From NCBI RefSeq assembly GCF_000718095.1, contig NZ_JOEI01000031.1, forward strand, positions 124,001-188,000: a stretch of 64,000 nt of DNA. The letters run 5' to 3'. Made by a program: the position numbers and the translations under genes. The stretch is from Streptomyces scopuliridis RB72 (lineage in GTDB: Bacteria > Actinomycetota > Actinomycetes > Streptomycetales > Streptomycetaceae). A model generated the notes under the pieces. The model was given only the letters and a program-made list of their open reading frames with translations. It was not told the origin of the DNA and searched no databases. Shown in pieces: positions 34,730 to 43,354 of the stretch. Numbering within the stretch: position 1 is the first letter of the stretch; each line of letters opens with the position of its first letter.

Positions 34730-36391
34730 TCACACGTTTGGGGGCGCCCCCTCGATCGGGCGCCCGAGGCTGGCATTGTCTCCGTCGGGGGCCGGGCGGC
34801 GCTGCCAGGGCAACGGCCCGCCGGGCGGCCGGTATTCGACCCCGAGCGCGTCAAGGCGCCGGTAGTGCTCCGCCATGCGCTGCTCGAAGTCGGCGAAATC
34901 ACGTTCGGCGGGGGCCGGGAGGTCCGACCAGGCGACTTCCGCGAAGGCGGCGAGCCGCGGGAAGACCTGGTAGTCGACGCGGGAGCTGTCGTGCATCACC
35001 TCGGTCCAGACATTGGCCTGGGTGCCGAGGACATGGGCCGCCTCCTCCTCGGTGAGCTCGGGCGGCAGGGGCTCGAAGCGGTAGACGTCCTCCAGGGTGC
35101 GTACGTACCCGATGGGCATCGGCTCGTCGTCGCCGGCCGCCTGACGGTGGTCCAGATACACCTGCTGCTCGGGACACATGACGACATCGTGGCCGGCCTT
35201 CGCGGCGGCGATCCCGCCCGCGTATCCGCGCCAGGACGACACGGCGGCGCCCGGCGCGAGCCCGCCCTCCAGGATCTCGTCCCAGCCGATCAGCCGCCGG
35301 CCGCGCTCGGCGAGCCAGCGGTCGAAGTGCCGGATGAACCAGGACTGGAGCTCGTCCTCGCCGGCCAGACCGAGCCGCGCGATCCTCGCCTGGGCCGTCG
35401 GCGACTGCTTCCACTGGTCCTTGAGGCACTCGTCCCCGCCGATGTGGATGAAGGTCGAGGGGAAGAGGGTGAGCAGTTCCTCGAAGACGTCCTCGTAGAA
35501 CCGCAGGGTGTTGTCAGTGGGAGCGAGTACGTTTGCGGTAATGCCCCAGGTGTCCCAGACGGTGAGGGAGGTCGTGTCGATGACATCGGTGTTGCCGAGT
35601 TCCGGATACGCGGCGATGGCGGCCTGCGAATGCCCCGGGATATCGATCTCGGGGACGACGGTGATATGCCGCTCGGCGGCGTACGCGACGATCTCGCGGA
35701 TGTCGTCCTGGGTGTAGTAACCGCCGTGCGGCTTCTCCTCCCAGAGCTCGGAGGCGCGGTGGCCCCATTTGGTGCGCGAGCGCCAGGAGCCGACTTCCGT
35801 CAGTCGCGGATGCTTCTTGATCTCGACGCGCCAGCCCTGGTCGTCGGTGAGATGGAAGTGGAAGACATTCAGCTTGTGGGCGGCGAGCAGGTCCAGATAG
35901 CGCAGGACGCCGTCCTTGGGCATGAAGTGGCGTGCCACGTCGAGCATCAGCCCGCGCCAGCCGAAGCGGGGCGCGTCCTCGATGAGGGTCATCGGTACGG
36001 CCCACTCACGCGTGGAGTCGAGCGGCGCCCTGCGGTACGCGTCGGGCCCGAGCAGCTGTCGGACGGTCTGCGCCCCCCAGAAGACCCCGGCGGCGGCGCC
36101 GCCCTCGATACGGATCGCCTCCGCGTCGACGCTGATCCGGTACCCCTCGGGGCCCAGTTCGCGCGCGATGTCCGGACTGATCCCCAGGACGATCCGGTTG
36201 TCGTCAGCGCCGATGACCCCGGCGTCGTCCGCGAACGGCAGCCCCGTCGCGGCTCCGACGGCCGTACGGAACCACCGCGCCACGCCCTCCGTACCGGGCC
36301 CTGCCTCGATCACGGTCTCGCCGTCGAGCGGGAAGGCACCCGCTCCCGGCTGCGCCGGCCAGGCCCGCCTGGGGTCCGGGATCAGATCCAT
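34730..36391 (-). CDS. Beta-N-acetylhexosaminidase (GH20)
   Basis: A 553-residue glycoside hydrolase that removes terminal GlcNAc/GalNAc from chito-oligosaccharides and similar glycans. Domain order: GH20b N-domain (residues about 15-140), then a (beta/alpha)8 barrel from about 150. Catalytic Asp-Glu is in STFIHIGGDECLKDQWK near residue 310. Barrel motifs are GWRGLMLDVARHFMPKDG, NVFHFHLTDDQGWRVEIK and TVVPEIDIPGHSQAAIAAYP. No signal peptide, so it is probably cytoplasmic and acts on sugars imported by the adjacent ABC system. GAGGTGG lies upstream of the ATG. Last gene of the sugar-import operon. Confidence 0.96.
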   Translation of the reverse strand: MDLIPDPRRAWPAQPGAGAFPLDGETVIEAGPGTEGVARWFRTAVGAATGLPFADDAGVIGADDNRIVLGISPDIARELGPEGYRISVDAEAIRIEGGAAAGVFWGAQTVRQLLGPDAYRRAPLDSTREWAVPMTLIEDAPRFGWRGLMLDVARHFMPKDGVLRYLDLLAAHKLNVFHFHLTDDQGWRVEIKKHPRLTEVGSWRSRTKWGHRASELWEEKPHGGYYTQDDIREIVAYAAERHITVVPEIDIPGHSQAAIAAYPELGNTDVIDTTSLTVWDTWGITANVLAPTDNTLRFYEDVFEELLTLFPSTFIHIGGDECLKDQWKQSPTAQARIARLGLAGEDELQSWFIRHFDRWLAERGRRLIGWDEILEGGLAPGAAVSSWRGYAGGIAAAKAGHDVVMCPEQQVYLDHRQAAGDDEPMPIGYVRTLEDVYRFEPLPPELTEEEAAHVLGTQANVWTEVMHDSSRVDYQVFPRLAAFAEVAWSDLPAPAERDFADFEQRMAEHYRRLDALGVEYRPPGGPLPWQRRPAPDGDNASLGRPIEGAPPNV

Positions 36392-36402
36392 GAAGTCCAC
36401 CT

Positions 36403-37242
36403 CTAATCCTTGACGGCGCCGCCGAGTCCGGAGACCAGGCGCCGTTGTACGAGCACAAAGAAAACCAGCACGGGAACGGTCATCACCGTAGACGCGGCCA
36501 TGATCCCGCCCCAGTCGTTCTCGTCCGGTTTGAAGAAGACCAGCAGCGCCATCGGAAGGGTCGACTGGGAGGTGTCGCTGATGATGAAGGACTTGGCGAA
36601 GAGGAAGTCGTTCCAGGTCGAGATGAAGGAGAAGACACTCGTCGCGACAAGCCCGGGGAAGACCAGCGGGAAAAGGATCTGCCACAGGAACCGGGTACGG
36701 CTCGCGCCGTCGATGTACGCGGCCTCCTCCAGCGCCTCGGGGACGGCCTTGACGAATCCGCGCAGCATCCAGACGGCGAACGGAAGCGAGAAGGCGAGAT
36801 GCGGCAGGACGAGCGAGCCGAGCGTATTGAGCAGCCCGGCGTCCCGCATCAGGAAGAACAGCGGGATGGCCAGCGCCTCGATCGGCACCATCTGCGCGAC
36901 GAGGAACATGATGAGGAGAGTCGTACGGAATCGGAAACGGAACCGGGTCACGGCCGTCGCGGCCAGAAACGCGATGAGCGCGGAGGCGATCACGACCGTT
37001 CCGGCGACCGCCAGGCTGTTGAGGAAGTACCGCCCGAATTCCTGCTGTTCGAAGACCCGGCGGAACGAGTCGAGCGACGGCGAGAGCGTCCAGGGACGGG
37101 CTTCCGTGGACTGGATCTCGCCGGCCGGTTTGAACGCGGAGAGGACCATCCAGTACAGCGGAAAGGCCACGATCACGGCGATGACGAGGGCGGATGCCTC
37201 GGCCAGCAGCCGCCAGGGACGGCGAATACCGAGCAGGTTCAC
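36403..37242 (-). CDS. Sugar ABC transporter permease, MalG-like
   Basis: A 279-residue inner-membrane permease with six membrane segments. The EAA loop that contacts the ATPase is EALEEAAYIDGASRTRFLWQ near residue 185, ending ILFPLVFPG. Its GTG start overlaps the previous permease's stop (GTGA) with GGGGAGAAG upstream. A longer open frame running to 37881 is out of frame with that neighbour and is not real. No ATP-binding gene is in the operon, which in streptomycetes points to the shared ATPase MsiK. Confidence 0.95.
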   Translation of the reverse strand: MNLLGIRRPWRLLAEASALVIAVIVAFPLYWMVLSAFKPAGEIQSTEARPWTLSPSLDSFRRVFEQQEFGRYFLNSLAVAGTVVIASALIAFLAATAVTRFRFRFRTTLLIMFLVAQMVPIEALAIPLFFLMRDAGLLNTLGSLVLPHLAFSLPFAVWMLRGFVKAVPEALEEAAYIDGASRTRFLWQILFPLVFPGLVATSVFSFISTWNDFLFAKSFIISDTSQSTLPMALLVFFKPDENDWGGIMAASTVMTVPVLVFFVLVQRRLVSGLGGAVKD

Positions 37243-38228
37243 AGTTCTTCTCCCCGGCGTCGGATCAGTCGCAGATAGACGAGCGTGACCGCGAGCAGAA
37301 TCAGCAGCATGACCACGCCGATCGCCGAGCCCAGGCTGTACTGCGAGGACGCGAAGGCCTGCTGATAGGCGTAGACATTGAGCACGAGATTCTGGCCGGC
37401 GATTCCGCCGCCGTTCGTCATCACATAGATCTGGGTGAAGACCTTGAAGTCCCAGATGATCGACTGGATGGTGACGACCACCAGGATCGGCCGCAGCATG
37501 GGCGCGGTCACCGACCGCCAGATCCGCCATTGCGAGGCGCCGTCGAGCGAGGCCGCCTCCAGCACCTCGCCGGGGATGGCCTTGATGCCCGCGTAGACGG
37601 TCACCATCACGAACGGGAACGAGCACCACACCACTTCGAACAGGACGAGCGCGAAGGCGCTGTAGCGGCCGTACGTCCAGGAGAAGTCGCCGAGCCCCAG
37701 CAGCCGGTTGACCGGCCCGTAGTCCGGGTCGAAGAGGAACACCCAGACCGTGGAGCCGGTGATCGCGGGGGTGGCCCAGGCGCCGAGCGCGGCGAGCATC
37801 AGCGCGAGCCGCGGCACGGCCCGTACGCGCGTCAGCAGGACGGCGAGCGCGCAGCCGACCGCGAGGGTGGCGACGACACACGCCGCGGCGAACAGCACGG
37901 TCGCCAGCAGCACCTGCCAGAACTGGCTGTCGCCGAAGAGCGCGGTGTAGTTGCCGAAGCCCTTGAAGGAGGTCGGTTCCCCGCCGCTGACCTGCGCCTG
38001 GGTGTACTCCAGGAAGGAGATCAGGCCGAGTTGGTAGATCGGATAGACCAGCAGCCCGCCGAGGACGACGAGCGCGGGCGCGAGATAGAGCCAGGGGGTC
38101 CAGCCGGCCCGGCCGGCCCGGCGGGAGGTCCGCCGGGCCTTCCGGGGCGCCTGCCGGGCCTCGCGTACGGGCCCCGGGCCCCCGGCGGCCGTACGGCCGG
38201 AGTCGATCCGGCCGGTTTCGGTCGTCAT
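37239..38228 (-). CDS. Sugar ABC transporter permease, MalF-like
   Basis: A 329-residue permease. After a basic 40-residue N-terminus there are about six membrane helices (LYLAPALVVLGGLLVYPIYQ first). EAA loop GEVLEAASLDGASQWRIWRS sits near residue 230, continuing VTAPMLRP. It partners the MalG-like protein. Five nucleotides separate it from the binding-protein gene upstream. Confidence 0.95.
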   Translation of the reverse strand: MTTETGRIDSGRTAAGGPGPVREARQAPRKARRTSRRAGRAGWTPWLYLAPALVVLGGLLVYPIYQLGLISFLEYTQAQVSGGEPTSFKGFGNYTALFGDSQFWQVLLATVLFAAACVVATLAVGCALAVLLTRVRAVPRLALMLAALGAWATPAITGSTVWVFLFDPDYGPVNRLLGLGDFSWTYGRYSAFALVLFEVVWCSFPFVMVTVYAGIKAIPGEVLEAASLDGASQWRIWRSVTAPMLRPILVVVTIQSIIWDFKVFTQIYVMTNGGGIAGQNLVLNVYAYQQAFASSQYSLGSAIGVVMLLILLAVTLVYLRLIRRRGEEL

Positions 38229-38233
38229 GGCGC

Positions 38234-39538
38234 TCAGCCCGCGGACGAGAACGCCGCGTCCATCTTCTTCGCCGCGTCGTCCGACGCCGCGGCGACGTCC
38301 TTACGGCCGCTGACGATCTCCTGGAACATCGTCGGCAGGACGAGCGAGGAGTCGATCTGCGCCCAGCCCGGCGACGCGGGCACGAACTTGGCGCCCGCGC
38401 CCAGGGTCTTGACGAACGGCTCGATGAACGGCTGCTTCTTCGCCGAGTCGGCCAGTACGTCCGTGTACGTCGGCAGGAAGCCCATCGCGTCGAACAGCTT
38501 GGCCTGGGTCTCCTTGCCGGTGAACGACTTCATCAGGTCGACGGCGAGCGTGCGGTGCGCGCTGCTCTTCAGTACGCCGATGTTGTTGCCGCCCGCGAAG
38601 GCCGGCGCGACCGAGCCCGCCTCGACCCCGGGCAGCGGCACGACCGCGTACTTGCCCTTCACCGTGCCCGCCTCGACGGCCTGGTGGCTGAAGTCGCCGC
38701 CGATCGCCATCGCGGCCTTCCCGGACGCGAAGGCGGTCACCGTCGCGTTGCCGCCCATCGAGGCGCACTTGGCGGCCGGACAGTTGTCGTCACCGAAGAG
38801 GGAGGTGTACGCCTCGATGCCCTTGCGGGCGGCCGGGCTGTTGACGGCGGCCTTGTACGTACCGCCGCTCTCCTGCGCCAGTTCGCCGCCGTTCGCCCAG
38901 AGGAACGGCATCGCGCCGTAGGTGTACGCGCCGCCGACCGCGAGCCCGTACAGCTCCGGCTTCGCCTTGCGGACCTTCTTGGCCGTGGCGATCAGCTCGG
39001 CCTGGGACTTGGGGGCGGCTATCCCCAGCTCCTCGAAGACATCGGTGCGGTAGTAGAGCGCGCGGACGCCGACGAAGAGGGGCGCTCCGTAGATCTTGCC
39101 GTCGACCGTGACGGACTGCCGGGCCGTCGGGTCGGTGTCCTTGGCCTCGTCCCAGGCGTTGAACTCCTCGGTGACCTCGGCGAGTCCGCCGTCCTTGACG
39201 TATCCGGCCGTGTCGGTGTTGCCGTACTCGATCAGGTCCGGCGCGCTCTTCGGATCGTTGAAGGCGGCCTTGATGCGCTGGGCGCGGGTCTCGACCGGGA
39301 TGTACTCGATCTCGACCTTCGTCCCCTCGTGCTTCGTGCCGAAGGCGGCGACAGCGGCGTCGACGACCTGCTCCTTGGGCTTGTTGTTGACCTCCTGGAA
39401 GAGCCAGACGCGCAGCGTGCCGCTCTTCTCGTCCTTCGTCGCGCCGGTGTCGGAGGTCTGCGGGGCGCAGGCGGTGGCGGTGAGGCCGGCGAGCGCAAGT
39501 GCCGCCACCGGGACGGCAATGCGGGAGGAAAGCTTCAT
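38234..39538 (-). CDS. Sugar ABC transporter substrate-binding lipoprotein (family 1)
   Basis: A 434-residue extracellular solute-binding protein with lipobox LTATAC near residue 24 after a hydrophobic signal. Family-1 features are LRVWLFQEVNNKPKEQVVDA near residue 45, APDLIEYGNTDTAGYVKDGG near residue 100 and MGFLPTYTDVLADS near the C-terminus. The best guess for substrate is an N-acetylglucosamine oligomer because of the GH20 gene in the operon, but this is inference. AGGGA lies just before the ATG. Confidence 0.94.
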   Translation of the reverse strand: MKLSSRIAVPVAALALAGLTATACAPQTSDTGATKDEKSGTLRVWLFQEVNNKPKEQVVDAAVAAFGTKHEGTKVEIEYIPVETRAQRIKAAFNDPKSAPDLIEYGNTDTAGYVKDGGLAEVTEEFNAWDEAKDTDPTARQSVTVDGKIYGAPLFVGVRALYYRTDVFEELGIAAPKSQAELIATAKKVRKAKPELYGLAVGGAYTYGAMPFLWANGGELAQESGGTYKAAVNSPAARKGIEAYTSLFGDDNCPAAKCASMGGNATVTAFASGKAAMAIGGDFSHQAVEAGTVKGKYAVVPLPGVEAGSVAPAFAGGNNIGVLKSSAHRTLAVDLMKSFTGKETQAKLFDAMGFLPTYTDVLADSAKKQPFIEPFVKTLGAGAKFVPASPGWAQIDSSLVLPTMFQEIVSGRKDVAAASDDAAKKMDAAFSSAG

Positions 39539-39574
39539 CCGGGATCCCTACGGGTCGGCGTTGCACCATGCGCA

Positions 39575-39587
39575 ACGAACGTTTCGT
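39575..39587. promoter_or_regulatory. Candidate operator upstream of the sugar-import operon
   Basis: Dyad ACGAA-CGT-TTCGT lies about 40 nt before the binding-protein start. Flanking sequence extends partial symmetry (GCA before, TGC after). It could be a LacI- or GntR-type operator. It does not match the DasR consensus (ACTGGTCTAGACCACT). Confidence 0.5.
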
Positions 39588-39714
39588 GCTGCACAACTCG
39601 CAGGAGGTTAAGCGCGGCTGGAAGTCGCCGACAAGTGGTCTCAACCAATCTGTGACGCGAAGCCCGTGCGAAGCCGGCACGAAGCTCACGCGAAGCCCGG
39701 ACGGAGCGCAACGC

Positions 39715-39764
39715 GAGACGGCCTCCGGGACGCGCGCATGCACGCGCGTCCCGGAGGCCGTCTC
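39715..39764 (-). terminator. Very long perfect hairpin after the DUF3039 gene
   Basis: A 22-bp perfect inverted repeat (39715-39736 and 39743-39764) with a 6-nt loop CATGCA, ending 20 nt beyond the DUF3039 stop codon. It is a strong candidate terminator. The interval 39656-39705 beside it contains four scattered copies of CGAAGC. Confidence 0.75.
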
Positions 39765-39784
39765 CGACGGTGGACCAGCGGTCG

Positions 39785-40084
39785 CTACTTCTTGCCGCTG
39801 TCCTTGCCGCCCTTGTCCTTGCCCTTGTCCCCGCCGGGACCCATGGACTCGTAGATCTCCTTGCACATCGGACAGACCGGGTACTTCTTGGGGTCGCGCC
39901 CCGGTACCCAGACCTTTCCGCACAGTGCGACCACGGGAGTGCCGTCGAGGGCACTCGCCATGATCTTGTCCTTCTGGACGTAGTGGGCGAAGCGCTCGTG
40001 GTCGCCGTCGCCGTGCGACACCTGTGGTGTCGGCTCCACGAGGGTGCCCGTACCTGCCCCGCGCTCGGGCTCAAGAGTGCTCAT
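39785..40084 (-). CDS. DUF3039 family protein
   Basis: A 99-residue actinobacterial protein of unknown function. It shows the family core GDGDHERFAHYVQKDKIMAS near residue 25, then VALCGKVWVPGRDPKKYPVC and PMCKEIYESM. CxxC in VCPMC and the earlier Cys suggest a zinc site. The C-terminal 20 residues are Lys/Gly-rich. No ribosome site is visible at the ATG; a longer frame to 40138 is unlikely. Next to the AlgH gene. Confidence 0.85.
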   Translation of the reverse strand: MSTLEPERGAGTGTLVEPTPQVSHGDGDHERFAHYVQKDKIMASALDGTPVVALCGKVWVPGRDPKKYPVCPMCKEIYESMGPGGDKGKDKGGKDSGKK

Positions 40085-40254
40085 AGCAGCCAAGGGTACC
40101 CAGGCCCGGGGGATCCCGGAGGCTCCGGGTCCATGCACTCCGGAGCCATACGCTCACGCATCGCGCCGACACGCCGACGACACGCCGAGCGGCGACCGCG
40201 GAGCGATCGGCGCGCCGACGGATCGCCGACGGACGGGTCGATTCGGCCGGGCGG

Positions 40255-40815
40255 TCAGTTGAGGGAGGGATCGTCCGGATATGTGGCGACCATGGCCAGT
40301 TCGCTGCGCTGTCTGCGCAGCACCGCCCGCCACAGGCTCTCAGGTCTCGGCGACGACACATCGCCCGGCTCCGACTCGACGACGTACCACGCCCCTTCGC
40401 GCAGCTCTTCCTCCAGCTGGCCGGGGCCCCAGCCCGCGTAACCGGCGAAGATCCGCAGCGAGCCGAGCGCCCGCGCGAGCAGCTCGGGCGGGGTCTCCAG
40501 ATCGACGAGGCCGATCGCCCCGTGCACCCGGCGCCACCCCAACGGCCCCTCGTCGCCCGGGATCACGGCGAGGCCGAGGGCCGAGTCCAGCGAGACGGGA
40601 CCGCCCTGGAAGACCACACCGGGCTCGCCCGCCAGCTCCCCCCAGGACTCCAGGATGTCCGCGACACCCACGGGCGTGGGCCTGTTGAGGACCACGCCGA
40701 GCGAGCCCTCCTCGTCGTGATCGAGCAGGAGCACCACCGCGCGGTCGAAATTCGGGTCGGCCAGGGCGGGAGTCGCGACAAGCAGCCGCCCTGTGAGCGA
40801 GGACACCTCGGTCAT
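40255..40815 (-). CDS. YqgE/AlgH family protein
   Basis: A 186-residue protein of the UPF0301 (AlgH) family, whose biochemical function is unresolved. Family markers are SLTGRLLVATPALADPNFDR at the N-terminus, EGSLGVVLNRPTPV near residue 38, VVFQGGPVSLDSALGL near residue 68 and GYAGWGPGQLEEELREGAWY near residue 130. The ATG at 40815 is preferred from conservation of MTEVSSLTG; an ATG three codons earlier is possible. Confidence 0.93.
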   Translation of the reverse strand: MTEVSSLTGRLLVATPALADPNFDRAVVLLLDHDEEGSLGVVLNRPTPVGVADILESWGELAGEPGVVFQGGPVSLDSALGLAVIPGDEGPLGWRRVHGAIGLVDLETPPELLARALGSLRIFAGYAGWGPGQLEEELREGAWYVVESEPGDVSSPRPESLWRAVLRRQRSELAMVATYPDDPSLN

Positions 40816-41090
40816 GCGAGACATGATCCCGCATATTCGCCGTCCGCGGGGCGCGCCCGGCACAGTACGCGTGAACGCAGCTCAGGACGCACGGCGCGGA
40901 GGGGAGCGCGCGATTTCCCGGAAATCGAAATGGTGACCCTCCGCGAGCAATAAGGAACCGTACGTGGCGAACCGCCGCACATTACCTGTCGCCTGCGTGC
41001 CGACCGCTCCCCGGGCCTTACGGGACGGGGGTCCCGGCCCCTTACCCTTTTCCTTGGCCACCTGCCCGCCCACTCCGGAACGCGAGATTC

Positions 41091-42431
41091 ATGACCGGCA
41101 CAGACGATGTAATGCTTGTCCACGGCGGAACCCCGCTGGAGGGCGAGATCCGCGTCCGCGGCGCGAAGAACCTGGTGCCGAAGGCCATGGTCGCCGCGCT
41201 TCTCGGCAGCGGCCCGAGCAGACTGCGCAATGTGCCCGACATCCGCGATGTACGGGTCGTACGGGGACTGCTGCAATTGCACGGCGTGACCGTACGCCCC
41301 GGCGACGAACCGGGCGAGCTGATCCTCGACCCGACCCATGTCGAGAGCGCCAATGTCGCCGACATCGATGCCCACGCGGGCTCGTCGCGCATTCCGATCC
41401 TCTTCTGCGGACCGCTGCTGCACCGGCTCGGCCACGCGTTCATCCCGGGTCTCGGCGGCTGTGACATCGGCGGCCGGCCGATCGACTTCCACTTCGACGT
41501 GCTCCGCCAGTTCGGCGCGACGATCGAGAAGCGCGCGGACGGCCAGTACCTGGAGGCGCCGCAGCGGCTGCGCGGCACGAAGATCCGGCTGCCGTACCCC
41601 TCGGTCGGCTCGACGGAGCAGGTGCTGCTGACGGCCGTACTCGCCGAGGGCGTCACCGAACTGTCCAACGCGGCCGTGGAACCGGAGATCGAGGACCTCA
41701 TCTGCGTGCTGCAGAAGATGGGCGCGATCATTTCCATGGACACCGACCGGACGATCCGGATCACCGGTGTCGACCGGCTGGACGGCTATACGCACCGGGC
41801 GCTGCCGGACCGTCTGGAGGCGGCCTCCTGGGCCTCCGCCGCGCTGGCCACCGAGGGCAACATCTACGTCCGCGGCGCGCAGCAGCGCTCGATGATGACG
41901 TTCCTCAACACCTACCGCAAGGTCGGCGGCGCCTTCGAGATCGACGACGAGGGCATCCGCTTCTGGCATCCGGGCGGCTCGCTCAACGCCATCGCGCTGG
42001 AGACGGACGTACACCCCGGTTTCCAGACCGACTGGCAGCAGCCGCTGGTGGTGGCGCTGACGCAGGCGTCGGGGCTCTCCATCGTCCACGAGACGGTGTA
42101 CGAGTCGCGGCTGGGCTTCACCTCCGCGCTCAACCAGATGGGCGCGCACATCCAGCTCTACCGGGAGTGCCTGGGCGGCTCGGACTGCCGGTTCGGGCAG
42201 CGCAACTTCCTGCACTCCGCGGTCGTGTCGGGCCCGACCCGGCTCCAGGGCGCGGATCTGGTCATTCCCGACCTGCGCGGCGGTTTCTCGTATCTGATCG
42301 CGGCGCTGGCGGCGCAGGGCACCTCGCGGGTCCACGGCATCGATCTGATCAACCGCGGCTACGAGAACTTCATGGACAAGCTCGTCGAGCTGGGCGCGAA
42401 GGTCGAGCTGCCGGGCGGCGCGCTCGTCTGA
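41091..42431 (+). CDS. murA: UDP-N-acetylglucosamine 1-carboxyvinyltransferase
   Basis: The first committed enzyme of peptidoglycan synthesis, adding enolpyruvate to UDP-GlcNAc. The 446-residue protein has two inside-out alpha/beta domains. The N-terminal LEGEIRVRGAKNLVPKAMVA carries the conserved Lys-Asn. The fosfomycin-target Cys is in PGLGGCDIGGRPIDFH near residue 122, with Cys retained. The C-terminal QTDWQQPLVVALTQASGLSI and LIPDLRGG-like VIPDLRGGFSYLIAALAAQG are standard. Streptomycetes have a second paralogue, so essentiality is uncertain. Followed by a hairpin terminator at 42458-42483. Confidence 0.96.
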   Translation: MTGTDDVMLVHGGTPLEGEIRVRGAKNLVPKAMVAALLGSGPSRLRNVPDIRDVRVVRGLLQLHGVTVRPGDEPGELILDPTHVESANVADIDAHAGSSRIPILFCGPLLHRLGHAFIPGLGGCDIGGRPIDFHFDVLRQFGATIEKRADGQYLEAPQRLRGTKIRLPYPSVGSTEQVLLTAVLAEGVTELSNAAVEPEIEDLICVLQKMGAIISMDTDRTIRITGVDRLDGYTHRALPDRLEAASWASAALATEGNIYVRGAQQRSMMTFLNTYRKVGGAFEIDDEGIRFWHPGGSLNAIALETDVHPGFQTDWQQPLVVALTQASGLSIVHETVYESRLGFTSALNQMGAHIQLYRECLGGSDCRFGQRNFLHSAVVSGPTRLQGADLVIPDLRGGFSYLIAALAAQGTSRVHGIDLINRGYENFMDKLVELGAKVELPGGALV

Positions 42432-42457
42432 CGCACTGTCACCCTCGTCACACCGCC

Positions 42458-42483
42458 GGCCCCGCTCCCCTCGGAGCGGGGCC
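42458..42483 (+). terminator. Terminator after murA
   Basis: GGCCCCGCTCC (42458-42468) and GGAGCGGGGCC (42473-42483) with a CCTC loop, 27 nt past the murA stop. Perfect 11-bp stem. Confidence 0.8.
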
Positions 42484-42552
42484 GACGGCGTACCCGGCGC
42501 CGGCAGGCGCCCTTGCGGGGCTTCTGACGGCCCTCTGACGGCCGGACACACC

Positions 42553-42585
42553 AGGGGCGGCCACCCGGTCCGGGTGGCCGCCCCT
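42553..42585 (-). terminator. Terminator after hupA
   Basis: A 14-bp perfect stem, AGGGGCGGCCACCC (42553-42566) and GGGTGGCCGCCCCT (42572-42585), with loop GGTCC, starting 19 nt beyond the hupA stop on the minus strand. Confidence 0.85.
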
Positions 42586-42603
42586 GCGTGTCGCCTATGG
42601 GTG

Positions 42604-42885
42604 TTACTTGCCCTTGGCGGCTTCCTTGAGCTTGGAGCCCGCGGAGACCTTCACGCTGTAGCCGGCCGGGATCTGGATCGGGTCGCCGGTCTGCGGGTTA
42701 CGAGCGGTCCGAGCGGCACGGTGGGTGCGCTCGAAGGTCAGGAAGCCGGGGATGGTGACCTTCTCGTCGCCCTTGGCGACGACCTCACCGACCGTCTCGG
42801 CGAGAGCGGCCAGCACAGCGTCGGCGTCCTTGCGGGTCACCTCGGCGCGGTCGGCCAGGGCGGCCACCAGCTCACTGCGGTTCAT
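42604..42885 (-). CDS. hupA: HU-family nucleoid DNA-binding protein
   Basis: A 93-residue histone-like protein. HU signature: MNRSELVAALADRAEVTRKD, VTIPGFLTFERTHRAARTAR near residue 42 and the beta-arm RNPQTGDPIQIPAGYSVKVS. It lacks the Lys-rich C-terminal tail of the larger HupS paralogue, so it is the classical HupA type. GGGAG lies 8 nt before the ATG. Preceded by a long 5' region. Confidence 0.97.
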   Translation of the reverse strand: MNRSELVAALADRAEVTRKDADAVLAALAETVGEVVAKGDEKVTIPGFLTFERTHRAARTARNPQTGDPIQIPAGYSVKVSAGSKLKEAAKGK

Positions 42886-43354
42886 GTTGTTACTCCCGTG
42901 TTCTTCTTGCCTGTAAGGCGTGAGATCGAAGCCGATGCTGCCAGGGCCCTCGGACAGTCCCCGGACCCGGGTCTGCTGACAGACCCTCGCGCCCGAATAC
43001 GCATCCTGCCCCCACCAGCGGCGGGAAAGCCAATCCGGCACCCTCCGGAGTCACACGAAAAGCGCCACTGCCTCGTCGTCGTGACGTTCCGTCGACTCTG
43101 TGGAGACTCCTTGGAGCCTTGGGGCCCTTGAGCCCGCCGGAGGCCCTGAAAACCTCCCTGGAGCGGCGGGGCTCATGGTCCGCCACCCTAGAGGGGCCCG
43201 TGGGGCGCGGCGAATCGCGACGCGCCGGGCACCGGACGGACGTGAGATGTACCGCAGTCCTCGGTAGCGTATCCGGGCCCCGTCGTGGGCCTGGTCACAT
43301 TTCGGGCCGGGCCCCGGGGGCGTGCTTCGCGCTGCCCCCGGGACCCTCCGCTGG
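42886..43354. promoter_or_regulatory. Long region between hupA and the malic enzyme gene
   Basis: No gene is supported in 469 bp. The right end holds a likely malic enzyme terminator, CCCGGGGGC (43313-43321) with GCCCCCGGG (43334-43342). The rest should include the hupA promoter and perhaps a long leader. I see direct repeats of GGAGNCTTGG-type sequence around 43105-43135 but no clear operator. Confidence 0.4.

Noticed and set aside
36403..37881. A 492-codon single permease gene
   Set aside because: The first 210 codons are out of frame with the true MalF-like gene. The real MalG-like start is the GTG at 37242 with SD.
34730..39600. DasR operator in the chitosugar-type operon
   Set aside because: No site resembling ACTGGTCTAGACCACT was found upstream of the binding-protein gene.
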